A stretch of 64,000 bases of DNA from Patiria miniata. Lineage: Eukaryota > Echinodermata > Asteroidea > Valvatida > Asterinidae. The notes beneath the pieces were generated by a model. That model saw only the letters and a program-made list of their open reading frames with translations. It was not told the origin of the DNA and ran no database searches. The DNA is taken from positions 310,001 to 374,000 of the forward strand of contig NW_024037051.1 in NCBI RefSeq assembly GCF_015706575.1, given 5' to 3'. A program made the translations under genes and the position numbers. Shown here in pieces: positions 12,676 through 24,391 of this stretch; within the stretch, counting starts at the first letter, position 1; each line of letters starts with the position of its first letter.

Positions 12676-13175
12676 NNNNNNNNNNNNNNNNNNNNNNNNN
12701 NNNNNNNNNNNNNNNNNNNNNNNNNNNNNNNNNNNNNNNNNNNNNNNNNNNNNNNNNNNNNNNNNNNNNNNNNNNNNNNNNNNNNNNNNNNNNNNNNNNN
12801 NNNNNNNNNNNNNNNNNNNNNNNNNNNNNNNNNNNNNNNNNNNNNNNNNNNNNNNNNNNNNNNNNNNNNNNNNNNNNNNNNNNNNNNNNNNNNNNNNNNN
12901 NNNNNNNNNNNNNNNNNNNNNNNNNNNNNNNNNNNNNNNNNNNNNNNNNNNNNNNNNNNNNNNNNNNNNNNNNNNNNNNNNNNNNNNNNNNNNNNNNNNN
13001 NNNNNNNNNNNNNNNNNNNNNNNNNNNNNNNNNNNNNNNNNNNNNNNNNNNNNNNNNNNNNNNNNNNNNNNNNNNNNNNNNNNNNNNNNNNNNNNNNNNN
13101 NNNNNNNNNNNNNNNNNNNNNNNNNNNNNNNNNNNNNNNNNNNNNNNNNNNNNNNNNNNNNNNNNNNNNNNNNNN
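12676..13175. other. assembly gap, 500 N
   Basis: Exactly 500 N, a conventional scaffolding gap size rather than a measured length. The left flank is the point where the copy of 30760-43106 ends. Confidence 1.
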
Positions 13176-16109
13176 GTGACACCGGATTACCCAATAGGCA
13201 CAGTAGGTACTGTGTCTAGGGCCTACAAAAAATTTGGGCGCCTACGAAAACTTGGGGGAGGGCCTATGAAAATACCGCAGTGTGCCATAAAACACTTAGG
13301 CCTACCCACACACACCCACACGCGCAGAGAAAACTTTTTAAAAAAGTTTTAGGGTCTCTCTAAAAAATTTCGATTTCACCAACTGATGTACAGCATGTAT
13401 GCATTGGCCCTACGTATAAATGTACGTGTAAAGTCTGTCGTTCTGAAGCACGGTGCAAACCATGGGCGTCGATCGGTGGGGAACGGGGGGACTGATGTCG
13501 TTCTCCAACGATTTTCGTCCCTGAATAAAAATATGTAGCCTACATTTGATTCTATAGCTCAGAACAGCTGATTTTATGACTCCAAACTCAAAAAAGATGT
13601 TTAAATGATGATCTTGTGCTAAATCTTTGGCAGTCGCCAGAAATTGCCTCAGATCGCACCACGGGGTGCCTAGAATCCAATTGATTTCAGGGGCCCTTAA
13701 GTGGGCCCCGGACCCCGCGCCGTTTAGGCTTCGCACTCGCACACTTAGTACTGATCAAGATACACATGTATGTACCACCCCCACTTTGAGAACCGAATGA
13801 CGCCCTCGAGAATTGGTGCCAACAGGCTGTTAGAGCTAGGACCTTTACCAGTTTGGCCTGACTTGATTTGTACAGCCCCCCCCCCCCAACAAAAGTGTGT
13901 TCTGGATCCGTCCTTGTACCCCCACTCCCAATAGGCCTAATCTATAGCCACAGATTTGTATTATGTGATTTTTTAGACAGGGACATTTTCCGGTTCTTAT
14001 TACATGATTTTCCTAGTGTATCCAACTTCAGGCGTTGATTACTCATAACATCAGGCGCGGATCCAGAGGGGGGGGGGGGGGGGGGGGGGGAGGGGGTCAA
14101 ACACCCCCCCCCCAGTTCTGTCAAAAAAAATTATCATACAAATTCCTAAAAAATAAGTCGAAACACCCCTGTGACACCCCCCAAAAAATGATACTGGTAT
14201 AATGTCCGCCTGTTTAAAAAACGGGAGCGGCACATCAATCTGTAATGTAGTGTTAATAACCGTCGAATTTGAACAGCGCCCCCTATTAAAATATGGTACC
14301 ATTTTTTAAAGTGTATATCAATGTTGGAAGTAAATTTTGCTCTGGGTAACATATATTCCTTAAAATGTGAACGAAAATAGTTTCACAATTTTCTACTCTT
14401 TCACACCGACGGAAGGTGCTTTTTTTCTGAGCAAATGTCTCTTTTTGGTGATGCCCCCAGTTTAAAAAACATTCCGCCGCCGCCGCCGATTTGCGTATTA
14501 CATGTGCAGGTGTTAGTAAAAATTAAACAAAATTATATTAAGTACACAATAAGACCCCAATTTAGATCGTTCAGTTCATGGGTTTGCTTTGTTTCATCTC
14601 AAAGGCCTTTTCATGACCGTAGACTTGAGTAAAGGCGTATGGCAACCCAAACACGAAAAAAGACCATGCGAGTGGCAGGCTCGTTGGCTCCGTGCGCCGT
14701 CATCAGGGGCGTAATTCCCGGGGCGAGGGTTGGGTTGGGGTATATACCCCCCCCCATACTTTTGGACCGGGGATGGGCTATTGAATCATCCCCCACTTTT
14801 TTGTGATGAGAAAAAAAATAAGGATTTTGAGGTATTTTCCGAAGTCCCAGCAACTAAAATGTATTCAATAGCACTGGGAAGTGGAGAAACAAAGTACAAA
14901 AGCTTTTAAAAAGTAAGCGCGAGATGCATAATTATTGATAAAGAGCGTCCCAGTATAATGTGGTGTCCAGGCCCCCCCCCCCCTTTTTCGAATGTCCACG
15001 GCCGGGCAATTCGGGCGTTTCATGTGCCATCAAGATTGCCACGGAGAGTTCATTTTTCCTAGTGCATTACGGGAGATGGTCGACAAATTCGCAGCGCGGG
15101 ACATTTGAAATTGTTAGTTTTTTCCGGTGAAGCATGAATTTAGGTTTTATGAAATACGGACTCATTGGTAGTATTGCGCATGCTCATGCATAGATAATTA
15201 GGAGAGGGACCGGTCATGTGAGAGGGTTAAACCAATAAAAGGGAAAAAGAGTCCGATTTTCATACGAGTCCGATTTTCATATGACACCGGTCAGTAGTTT
15301 CGTCAGCGTATGATTCGAGTATAAATTTGCCTTTTTCTTTTCTTTGCATCAATTTGTTTTTAGTAATGCGGCAGAACGCTATACCCAAATTTAAAGCCAA
15401 TTAGCTAAGGTTGTTTAATGAAACTCATTCAAATGGGCCTTGTTTTGTCGACCGTAATTTGAAAAACTGACTCTCCATGGCAAAATCTTGGTGGCGCACT
15501 GCATTGTGAATCGCCCGAATTTTATGATTTTGGTCATCCCCTAACCCCCCCCCCCCCACCCACCACTCGCCGGCACAGATTTACGCCACTGGACATCATT
15601 GCACTCGCGTGGTCACGATTCTCATGCCACCAGCTGACGTTAATGTGACATTGTAATAATGGCATCATTCCCTAGACTTATTGTAAGTACAAGAACAGAT
15701 TAATTTTCCCAGGATGACCTTTAGCTAAGGGATCTGAATTAGAATCAGACAAACAAAATTCCCTCGTAAATATTTGTAAACGGGTCAGCAGTTTGATATA
15801 AATATAACGAGGTAGGGGAAACTTGCTAGAATTTCTCTCAATCAGCGCGACATGTCAGTGCCACCCGAAAGATGCGCGACAATTGATGAGACAGAATAAG
15901 GACGAGTTTGGGTAAGGTTAATTGCTCGTAGTGACTCTGAATAGTCATCCGCTCGGTAGGCCTACATAAGAATGATTGTAGAAAAGAGTTACGTAACAGC
16001 ATTCATGTGTATAGCGCGATGCTGATGCATCTTTCGTGCAGCTATGAAACACAAAGTAACTCCCCCACGGCAGAAATAAAGATTATGTTTTAAACGCAAA
16101 GAGAAAAGC

Positions 16110-16178
16110 ACTTATCGAAACAGCCGAGTTGTTAAGCTGTCTGACAGCGGACCAGGGTAAGAGGTTCGAACCCGCTTG
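16110..16178 (+). mobile_element. tRNA-derived SINE head
   Basis: A box-like AGCCGAGTTGTTAAGC and a good B box GAGGTTCGAACCCGC, followed by a T run. A second tRNA-like start (AGCTCGGTCGGT) occurs about 100 bp farther on, suggesting a compound or second SINE. Confidence 0.5.
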
Positions 16179-17064
16179 GTGTCATTTTTTTGGTTTTCAA
16201 TGCCCGCGGTTCTGTCATTTAAGAGTATTAATTTCCCGTCGTCATTTACCAACAGCAAATAGCTCGGTCGGTCGGTAAGCTGACTCACAAGTTGGGACTG
16301 TCTGCGAAGTCCAGGTTGGCATCTGCGTATAGGTACGGGGTTCTTTTGCTGACTCGGCAGCAAGGCTTAGGGTGCCACCTCGTTTCCTCCCTTTATGGTG
16401 CCTGACTTTCGAGTTACATGGATGGACAGGGAAGGAGGTGTGGTGTACCGAGTCCCGGAAGAGTTCTATATTGGAAGTTGGTAAGGGGCTCATTGAGTTA
16501 GGGTCATAAGTCCGACTCCTGAAGACTTGGCCATCGCCACATAACTTTTTGTTTTATTTTCTTTCTTTTCTATCGGAGGACAATTGCAAGAATGATTGAT
16601 TTGTTATATTGAGAGCTTATACTGTAATCGTTAGAACTTAATTTTTAAAATTGCTCGAAAATACAAAATTCAATCCAGCTATAATGTTTTATATCATTGT
16701 CGCAAAACTGCATGTTCATGCTCAGTACCTTTGCGCATACCTTGTTCAGGCCTGTTCCCTGATCCCAGACTGCAAGGCGGGGGGGGGGGGGGGGTTCTTT
16801 AAATCCTATAGTGGAGTTTTGTTATATTTTTATATCTTTTATATGCACAGCTGTAGCTGTCAACGCCCGTATATGAAGCGACTTCGTGCGGCAGCTTGTG
16901 CCGACATGACAGAATGCACAATCTTTTGCCATGGGTTGCAGAACCTGATTTTAGCTTCGCGGAGTTTTGAGCAGTGGTGTTTATTATTTACATTCTCCAC
17001 TTTGTTCTTATTCCCTCTTCCTTTCCCCTTCCTTCTCCATTCTTCGGAACACTGGTGCCTGGGG

Positions 17065-17190
17065 TATAGTGGCCCTGAAGGGACATCGCATATCGCATAC
17101 GTGTGCGCACACATTCGCGATAAATTTCGCGACATCGCATACGTATGCGCACACGTTTGCGATATGCGATGTCCCTTCAGGGCCACCATA
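17065..17190. mobile_element. small foldback element, ends TAGTGGCCCTGAAGGG
   Basis: Almost perfect inverted arms of about 50 bp around an AT-rich loop, flanked by TA on both sides. The inner arms repeat GCGCACAC and CGCATACG. Confidence 0.65.
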
Positions 17191-17261
17191 CTGGGGCCTT
17201 CGAAACACTTAATCCGGGCCTGATTGTTACGCAGCTTCAGATTCCGTGTCGAGCTGTACAT

Positions 17262-17445
17262 GCAGTGGACGAGTTGGCAAACGGTTGAATTGACAAACGG
17301 TCGAGTTGACTCGAAAGTGAAGTCGAGTTGGTCAACGGACGAGTTGGTTCAACGGTCGAGTTGGTACGACGGTCGAGTTGGTACGACGGTCGAGTTGGTA
17401 CTTGTTCGAGTCGAGTTGGCAAACGGTCGAGTTGACTGTAATTCG
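17262..17445. repeat. minisatellite of GGTCGAGTTGG units
   Basis: About ten imperfect units of 18-22 bp based on ACGGTCGAGTTGG. A second small patch with the same end sequence (TCGAGTTGACTGTAAT) lies at 18687-18740, so the 1.2 kb between, with the TTAA element in it, seems to have been inserted into or duplicated with one array. Confidence 0.75.
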
Positions 17446-17800
17446 GGCAGCAGCATTCATGTTCACTATAAACCATTGCTATGACGTCGAACCGTACGCA
17501 GGGGCGTTCTTAACAGGTGGAGAGGGGGGAGCCGATAGTTTGCGATCGACAGTATAGCATTGGTTCACAGAAACCACTCGGTCGGGTATATTTTAAGTCA
17601 TTTTTATACTAGCTTGCGTTTTGGAAATATAATGATTTAAATGGTAAAAAGTGAAACATTCAGTCATTTTTATTGTCAAATTGTCAAATTATCAAATTTT
17701 TTATTCTAAGTTTTCGAAACCGAACAAAATTTTTGATAATATAATTTGAATCCTTACTAAACGAACAACAGTTTGTATTTGTATTTGTATCTCTCATTAA

Positions 17801-18301
17801 CCCTCCGGCGCAGAATCTAGCCCTTTTGGGGACCCAATTTGGTTAATTACCTTAATTAAAAAAAAAAATTCAAACCAATTCTGGTGATCTTCCATCTAAT
17901 CCTAGCAAGAGACACCCTCTACGGATATATGCAGTCACCTTTAGTGTGTGACCCCGGGTCAGGCATATCTGAGCATGACAACCTGGGCTAAGGACCGATG
18001 CAATTTCTGCCCATCCGGGGACCCACCATATACACGCGCACAAAACAACTCCGACGCAATTTCTGCCCACCCGGGGACCCACCATATACACGTGCACAAA
18101 CAGGTCACTTGCGAGTAGACAGTGCACGGCTTGACCACAGACTATGTATACAAATACACCTCCTTAGTCTACAGACATGGCAAGATTGTGTTCATGTGGA
18201 TACAGTGTTGTGTAGCCTCAAACCGTGGCGCTAAATATTTGGGTCCCCGGGGGACCCCTTACTGTAAGTGTGTTACTAAATGGGCTTTCTGCGTCGGAGG
18301 G
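17801..18301. mobile_element. piggyBac-like non-autonomous element
   Basis: 501 bp flanked by TTAA on both sides (17797-17800, 18302-18305), inverted ends CCCTCCG and CGGAGGG continuing into GCGCAGAA and its complement. Internal direct repeats of about 50 bp with CCGGGGACCCACCATATA. TTAA targets and CCC ends are piggyBac traits. Confidence 0.72.
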
Positions 18302-18892
18302 TTAAAAAAGAAGAAGTAATGTTCACCGCACGAGGTCACAGCCGTGTCCTGGCCCACATTATGATCGCGACATGATGCCTGGCGGCCCGCACGCACACGG
18401 GCAAAATACAGTTCCAATTCCGCTTCGCACAACACGGCAACACGAAACGTGCATATACGCGTACTCGCTGTTTCTGCATGCAAGAAATAATTATTTACCC
18501 ATTTTTTTTGTTCGAGAAAAGGTATATTTATTGATAAGTACATCTTTTATTAACAGATGCAAAATGATTTTACTTTTGGATTTGAATGATTGCATCTGTT
18601 CGTAACACGGAGTGGCTGTGCTGATTTAAAAGCCGGGACGAACTCGTGCTAGATATGAAAGAGTAGTACACTAGTAAAAAAAAGTTGGTAAACGGTCGAG
18701 TTGGTTCGAGTCGAGATGGCAAACGGTCGAGTTGACTGTAATCCGACGAACCACACGCAAAGAACTGTTGGCGTGTGTGTTAAGGGCGCCCGCTTTGGTT
18801 AATTGCTGCACATGCAGTATACCGGTCAATATAAAGCTGCTGTATGCTTTGACCGAATCATTGAGACGGTTTGGATATAACTTGCAGTCACT

Positions 18893-19357
18893 TAGCCCCA
18901 TAAATGTGGCCTATTTACTGGACTGCCTCCGTAAACATAGGCCACACATCCACATGTACAAAAACGTGTCGATTTTGCCAAATTTTGATTTTCACATTTA
19001 GGCTTACTTTGTAGGGTTTTTTTGCTTTAGAAGCATTCTCACCCTCTATATAGGCTAATCAGAAAGTGCTGCCTTTTTCAAATGTCCATTTTTCGTGAAA
19101 TTTCCAGATACATTTGCAAACGTTTGCGTATCAAAATTTCAACATGAAATTTCACAAAAATTAGACATCTGAAAAAGGCAGCACTTTCTGATTAGCCTAT
19201 ATAGAGGGTGAGAATGCTTCTAAAGCAAAAAAAACCTACAAAGTAAGCCTAAATGTGAAAATCAAAATTTGGCAAATTCGACACGTTTTTGTACACGTGG
19301 ATGTGTGGCCTATGTTTACGGAGGCAGTCCAGTAAATAGGCCACATTTATGGGGCTA
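18893..19357. mobile_element. Mutator-like foldback element
   Basis: 465 bp made almost only of two inverted arms of about 215 bp, termini TAGCCCC and GGGGCTA, flanked by a perfect 9-bp duplication GCAGTCACT (18884-18892, 19358-19366). Same terminal TAGCC and duplication length as 8794-9512. Confidence 0.82.
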
Positions 19358-19889
19358 GCAGTCACTAAGCTAAAAGGATGTCAGATACTGCTACATACAG
19401 ACAAGGGCGGATCGGGGAGGGGCAAAGGGACTGTTGTCACGTGGAGAAGACCACTTCGTTGCAGTAACTGAATGTGGAAACATCGTTATCGCTATTCTCC
19501 TGTTCAGCTTCAAGTTTAAACTTCGAATTTCATCCGAGGTTATCTTCGAAATTCTAAAAGTAGTTTCGTTGTCTGGTTTAAGTTTGATCTCATCGAGTAA
19601 CTGTCCAAGAATGCCTAAGTCCACCCGGTCATCAGCCCCAGCTTCTGCGTATTGCGAGCAGGATGGATGTCGGCATTGCCAAGAGGCCGCGTACACGGGC
19701 CACGCAGTGGGGTGAGGGCACGTCGTGTTCGGATTGACGATGTGCCGACGCCGGTGGTCAGAAGTGCAGCCGGCGTTGGAACTACCGGAGCTGAGCATCG
19801 AACCTGCACCAGGACCGAGCCTGCTCCCATCGAGCCTGCCTCCCCCCCCCCCCCCCCAAATTTTTTTTTTTTTTAGTGACTTCGCAATC

Positions 19890-20136
19890 ATGGGCGTCGC
19901 CAGGATTTTTTCCAGGGGGAGGGGGGCAAAGCAAAGTTTTCCCCCAAATGCCTTAAGTTGTTCATTGTATTTTCAATTTATCATTTTTCCGAGCGTGAGC
20001 AGGGGAGCTTTTGCCCTACCCCCCCCCCCCCCCCCCCCATCAAATAAACATCAATATGGCTTCACACCACTTTTTCCTTTTTTTTGTTTTCGTTTTCCGG
20101 GGGGAAGTACCCCCCCCCCCCCACCGCGACGCCCAT
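19890..20136. mobile_element. G/C-run element with ends ATGGGCGTCGC
   Basis: Inverted 11-bp ends ATGGGCGTCGC and GCGACGCCCAT enclosing G and C homopolymer runs. A relative lies at 53472-53701. Confidence 0.6.
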
Positions 20137-20578
20137 GTTCGCAATAAAGGCATGACAATGAGTACACCACTATCGTTTCCTCAAAAAACATCGGTTAAAG
20201 TGGTCAGAAATTGCCTCAGATCGCACCACAGAGCATCTAGAATCCAAAAAAATTTCGGGGACCTTAAGCGGGCTCCGAACCCCACGCCGTAATTTTTTGG
20301 GACACACTTTTTGGGGACCAAATTTTTTTTTGGGCCCCCCCCCCAAAAAAAATTGTGTTCTGGATCCGCCCTTGCATACAGAGCAGTCCAAACTACTCGA
20401 ACTATCAGGGAACTTGCCCAGAAAATGCACAAATCTCACAATCTTCTTAACAAGCAGAGAGAGATAACAAAGATCGGTTTGCCGTGATATGGGACACGGT
20501 GTTGACACACGTGGTAAAACCAACCTACCGATATCAAAAAGCTTTCTTGGATTGAAGATCGCAATGGTATACCAAACA

Positions 20579-21207
20579 CCCCATGAAATTATCCCGTCTG
20601 GCTTGCTGAATTTTAAGAAACGTGAGAAATTTCAAATGACCGTCAATATTATGGACTGATATTTTGAAAGTCAAAATCGTGATTCGTGATCAGAAGGTTT
20701 TTGCATAATTTTCAATGTTTCCACGAAAAGTGTGATAATGCACTGAGCTGAAATTTCAACTGATCTGGTTGTGAACATTCTTCTTTGGAGTTTGAGAAGT
20801 GTTATAATTGGAACGAGCGAAATGCGTGTATAGTACAAATGATCCTCAGGGAGGCATGGCCCCTTGTTTCGCTTCACCAATGTAAAAACAAAAATATAAA
20901 ATATGCAACTAACACTGCAAGAAATGAATTCAAATCGCCACAATGCAAAATTAATCATGAAATTACTCCTTGACACTCTCAAGGGGCGTGACCCCTCCCT
21001 CCGCCACTTGATTGTTTTTGTACGTGGCCGCTGGGGGCGCAAAGATGTGCTAAAGCCGTTGACGCAAATTACGAGCAAGTTCGGGCAAGGGCCCTTAGTC
21101 GACAAACGATTGATTTGTATCGCAACTTACGCCTGCGCACTGATTGCAACGTGCGAACGTCTCTAGTCAAACGCTGATCAAAATGTCATCGCAGATAGGC
21201 CCTATGG
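20579..21207. repeat. segment repeated in contig C without the insertion
   Basis: Matches 59312-59624 plus 63686-64000 with only a few differences. Contig B thus shows the empty site (near 20889) of the 4.06-kb insertion seen in contig C. Confidence 0.9.
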
Positions 21208-24200
21208 CCTACGATCGTCCATGTTCATGTAAAGCAAAATCACGCAGAAGCTTCAGTATTTCAGCGACAACCCGGAAACTTTTGTTGCCGTGGTCAGTTT
21301 TGTTGTATTGGTGTTAGGTGTTGTTTTTCCAGCCATCGAATAAATAACTTACGTTGGGGTGACCAAACATCCTTCCCCGACAAATAATCCCAAATTCGAA
21401 CTTCACTGAATAACGTTATAGGCCCATGCTCATAATTACAAATTTTGATTCATTGCATCAGGCCTTTGGTCTTTTTGTGTTTTAACTTCACTCCTCGCCC
21501 CCGCCCGAAAAAATCTTGAAAATCGACAGCCAAGCCACGTGCACAAGTTTAGTCCCCCTTTCAAAAATCTTGAATCCACCGACTGTCGAACACTGAGTGA
21601 GCACCATAATTATTGTGGGTTCAAAATGTGCACATTGTGTGCCCGCAATGATACAATCACAGCAACAGCGCCCTCTTGTTGTCAGAAAACGGCACGGAAT
21701 AAAGTGCAAGAATTGAAAAAAAAATCAATCAAGGTTGGTTTTCTAATTATTTCCAGACACTTCTGAGGAATGGATAACTGCCCAAATTGTTCGGCCCTTA
21801 CTATCTTCGATCACCCTGAAAATACTGTTTAATTGCTGGTTTTTCTATAGCAACACGAACATTATTTACTTTTGAATGAGACACCGAACGAAAATAAATC
21901 TACTCACGTTGAATTCATGAAGAATTAGGCCTGACTGACAAACTTCACATTTTTTGCCGTCCGACATGAATTGAGACGGATCTTTTGGTGCGCTAGAGGT
22001 GTAAATGCAACCCCAAAATAAATGTTCTAAAAATGAGACAAACCTGACAATAAATAAATTTTAATCGTATACAATGTACGGTCGATTAAAAAATGTGTGT
22101 ATACAGATTTAATGTAGAAATGATGTAAAGGGTCCGATAACGTTCACATTCGTACAATCAATCGTAACAGGCTGTTCGAGTGTAATTTTCTTCTAACAAA
22201 ATTGCGAGAAAATACGCAATTAATATTAATATACATACCTTTCGAAAATTACCATGTCTCGTTGGAAAGTATTCTACTAATAGTTTAATGAGATATAGAA
22301 TAATCGATTTCTATATAAAACATGATTTCTATTCAAAACATTTTAAAATAATAATTGTTATACACCGATTTCCTATTTCTAAACGGTTGAATACGGCATT
22401 TAATAAAAAGTTCACGCCCCTGGTGTATCACCTGGAGCACGAAGTCTAATTCTCTAATATCTCTCATAAATGTATCAGAACTATCCACACTCAAGTGATA
22501 CTATAAGAAAAAAATCAGACAAACCAAAGTATGGAAAATAGCAGTACATTTGACTCCATTCTGCCGTTCAATGAGGCCTCGCCCTTGCTCATTAGCCTAT
22601 ATTTCAGTCCAAAAGGTTTTCTTCCGTAGAAGCTACATACGGGATAATAACAACGCCTGAATCAATCCATGTCATCTGATTGGTGGATTGTTGACCACTT
22701 GTCATTGAATAATTCGTCCCAAACCCACCACCCGGCCGCACCGCAAAAATAAAAGTTCTATTCCATGGTAAATAAAAGTTCCAATGCCCGGTCACACCAT
22801 GATGGAGGAAGGAACACAAACCTTCCTCCATGGTCACACTATTGGTAGCTCTGACCAATCAGATGACGAGGATTTTATTGAGGTGTTGTGCAAAACAAAT
22901 AATGAATGCTTCTGATTCGTGGAATGGAAAACATAATTTCATTCGGTGACAGTGTTCAACTCAACTCAGCTTCGACTCGTGGAATGGAACATTCCATCTG
23001 TCATCTCATGAAATTATTCTTACCATTGCACTCATAAACATTTATTATTTGTATATAGTGTTTCATGAGGAGATCGTTTCTACTTTTCATGGACTGAATT
23101 GTTTTCTATCGATACTGCTATATGATAAGTAGCCGTTTCAGATACATTGGATTTTATAATTATACGAGAATTTATCCGCTTATGATCAGAATACATTTTC
23201 TTAAAACATATCATTTCAAAACTATAGACAAAAACAATCTAATTTTACTTTATAAAAACAGCTAACTTGTTGACTTGACAACAACAATATACACGGCTGT
23301 ATACATAAAATAATGCCCCAGACAGCTGATTACAATGTAGAGCGGTAAACGTGTAGACGTTTATATATAAATATATACATTTCTTTATCAGTGAAAACAC
23401 CTGTTCGTTAATTGAAATTTTAGAAATATTCTTAAGTATAAAACAGATACAAAAACACAGTCTATATACAAGCAAATTGGCGGATATTTTAGTCATAGTG
23501 ACTTTTTGTCGTGTGTTGACTGTAAAGCAACATCATTAGACCATTAAAAGAAGGATTATACATAGTCACAAATGTCAAAAAAGGTCTTCAAAAACCAGTA
23601 AAAAGTCGCAGAGAATTGCGATAGTTGTAAAACCTCGTGCATTATACAAAACGAAAATGACATCACGGATACGCGTAAAGCTAGCATTCGCACGAAGTAT
23701 GAACTGGCCTTGTCTTCGGTAAACACCGCACTGTTATACCAACATTTTCCTAAAAGTCTACTCACTACAGAGCCCAAAATATGTAAATGTAAAACCTTGA
23801 CTAGGATAAAATGTACAACTTTTTTGAAACTGGAATAAAATATACGTCACGATCCTTACCTGTCAAATTACCAAACTGACATGGAATTAATCACAGTGTA
23901 AAAATGAGATTTATATTTTATTAGTAAAAGTTGGTTTACTAGTCCGTTACAAGTCCATGACAAGTCCAAGAATAATAAAGGAATGTATTTGTCGCTTTTG
24001 AAAAGTTTGGCTCGTGACTTGACACTGGAGGACTAATGGACCATGGACCCGATTCACCAGGACGCCATTTTGGTCGTGTTCCCTGAATGTATTTTATAAA
24101 TTGTGACCTGTTGAATGGGATGGTGCCAGACTATGTATTCATTTTAGCCTCACTTTCAGGTTTTTTTTTAAATGTGGCTTAAAACATTAGGGCATGGTTA

Positions 24201-24318
24201 ATCACAAATTTTAAATTATTCATCAGAGCAGACTGGCATTAACTTGTAATTAACTTTATGTCATTGCTTTCATTTCTTTTCGCAAGTTCCAAAAATGACG
24301 ATTCTACCTTGCTTTCAA

Positions 24319-24324
24319 TTTAAT
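24319..24324 (-). promoter_or_regulatory. candidate poly(A) signal ATTAAA of the globin gene
   Basis: Minus-strand ATTAAA lies about 70 nt past the globin stop codon. A canonical AATAAA follows farther downstream at 23918-23923. Which one is used cannot be told from sequence, and in AT-rich DNA such hexamers arise by chance. Confidence 0.3.
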
Positions 24325-24391
24325 ATGGCCGTCTCAAAAATAAGGTTATATCACATTTTAAAGTGATCGCATAAAAATCTGCAGTTAGATT

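Larger units (their letters stand above)
13176..24391. other. 3' side of the globin gene: element-rich, no gene recognised
   Basis: Holds the elements listed at 16110-20136 and several C or G runs (13877, 14068, 14972, 15546, 16779). Most open frames cross such runs or inverted repeats. About 21200-23900 is AT-rich without visible repeats except a weak inverted pair near 22668 and 22858; I see no splice-consistent coding pattern there. Confidence 0.6.

Noticed and set aside
12633..13352. Long open frame across the gap
   Set aside because: Open only because 500 N were translated as unknown residues.
16651..17223. 190-codon plus-strand frame
   Set aside because: Crosses a G run and a foldback element; no protein-like pattern or splice support.
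13176..24391. Autonomous transposase or reverse transcriptase gene
   Set aside because: Looked for because of the many elements, but no frame shows a recognisable catalytic pattern; all elements seen are non-autonomous.
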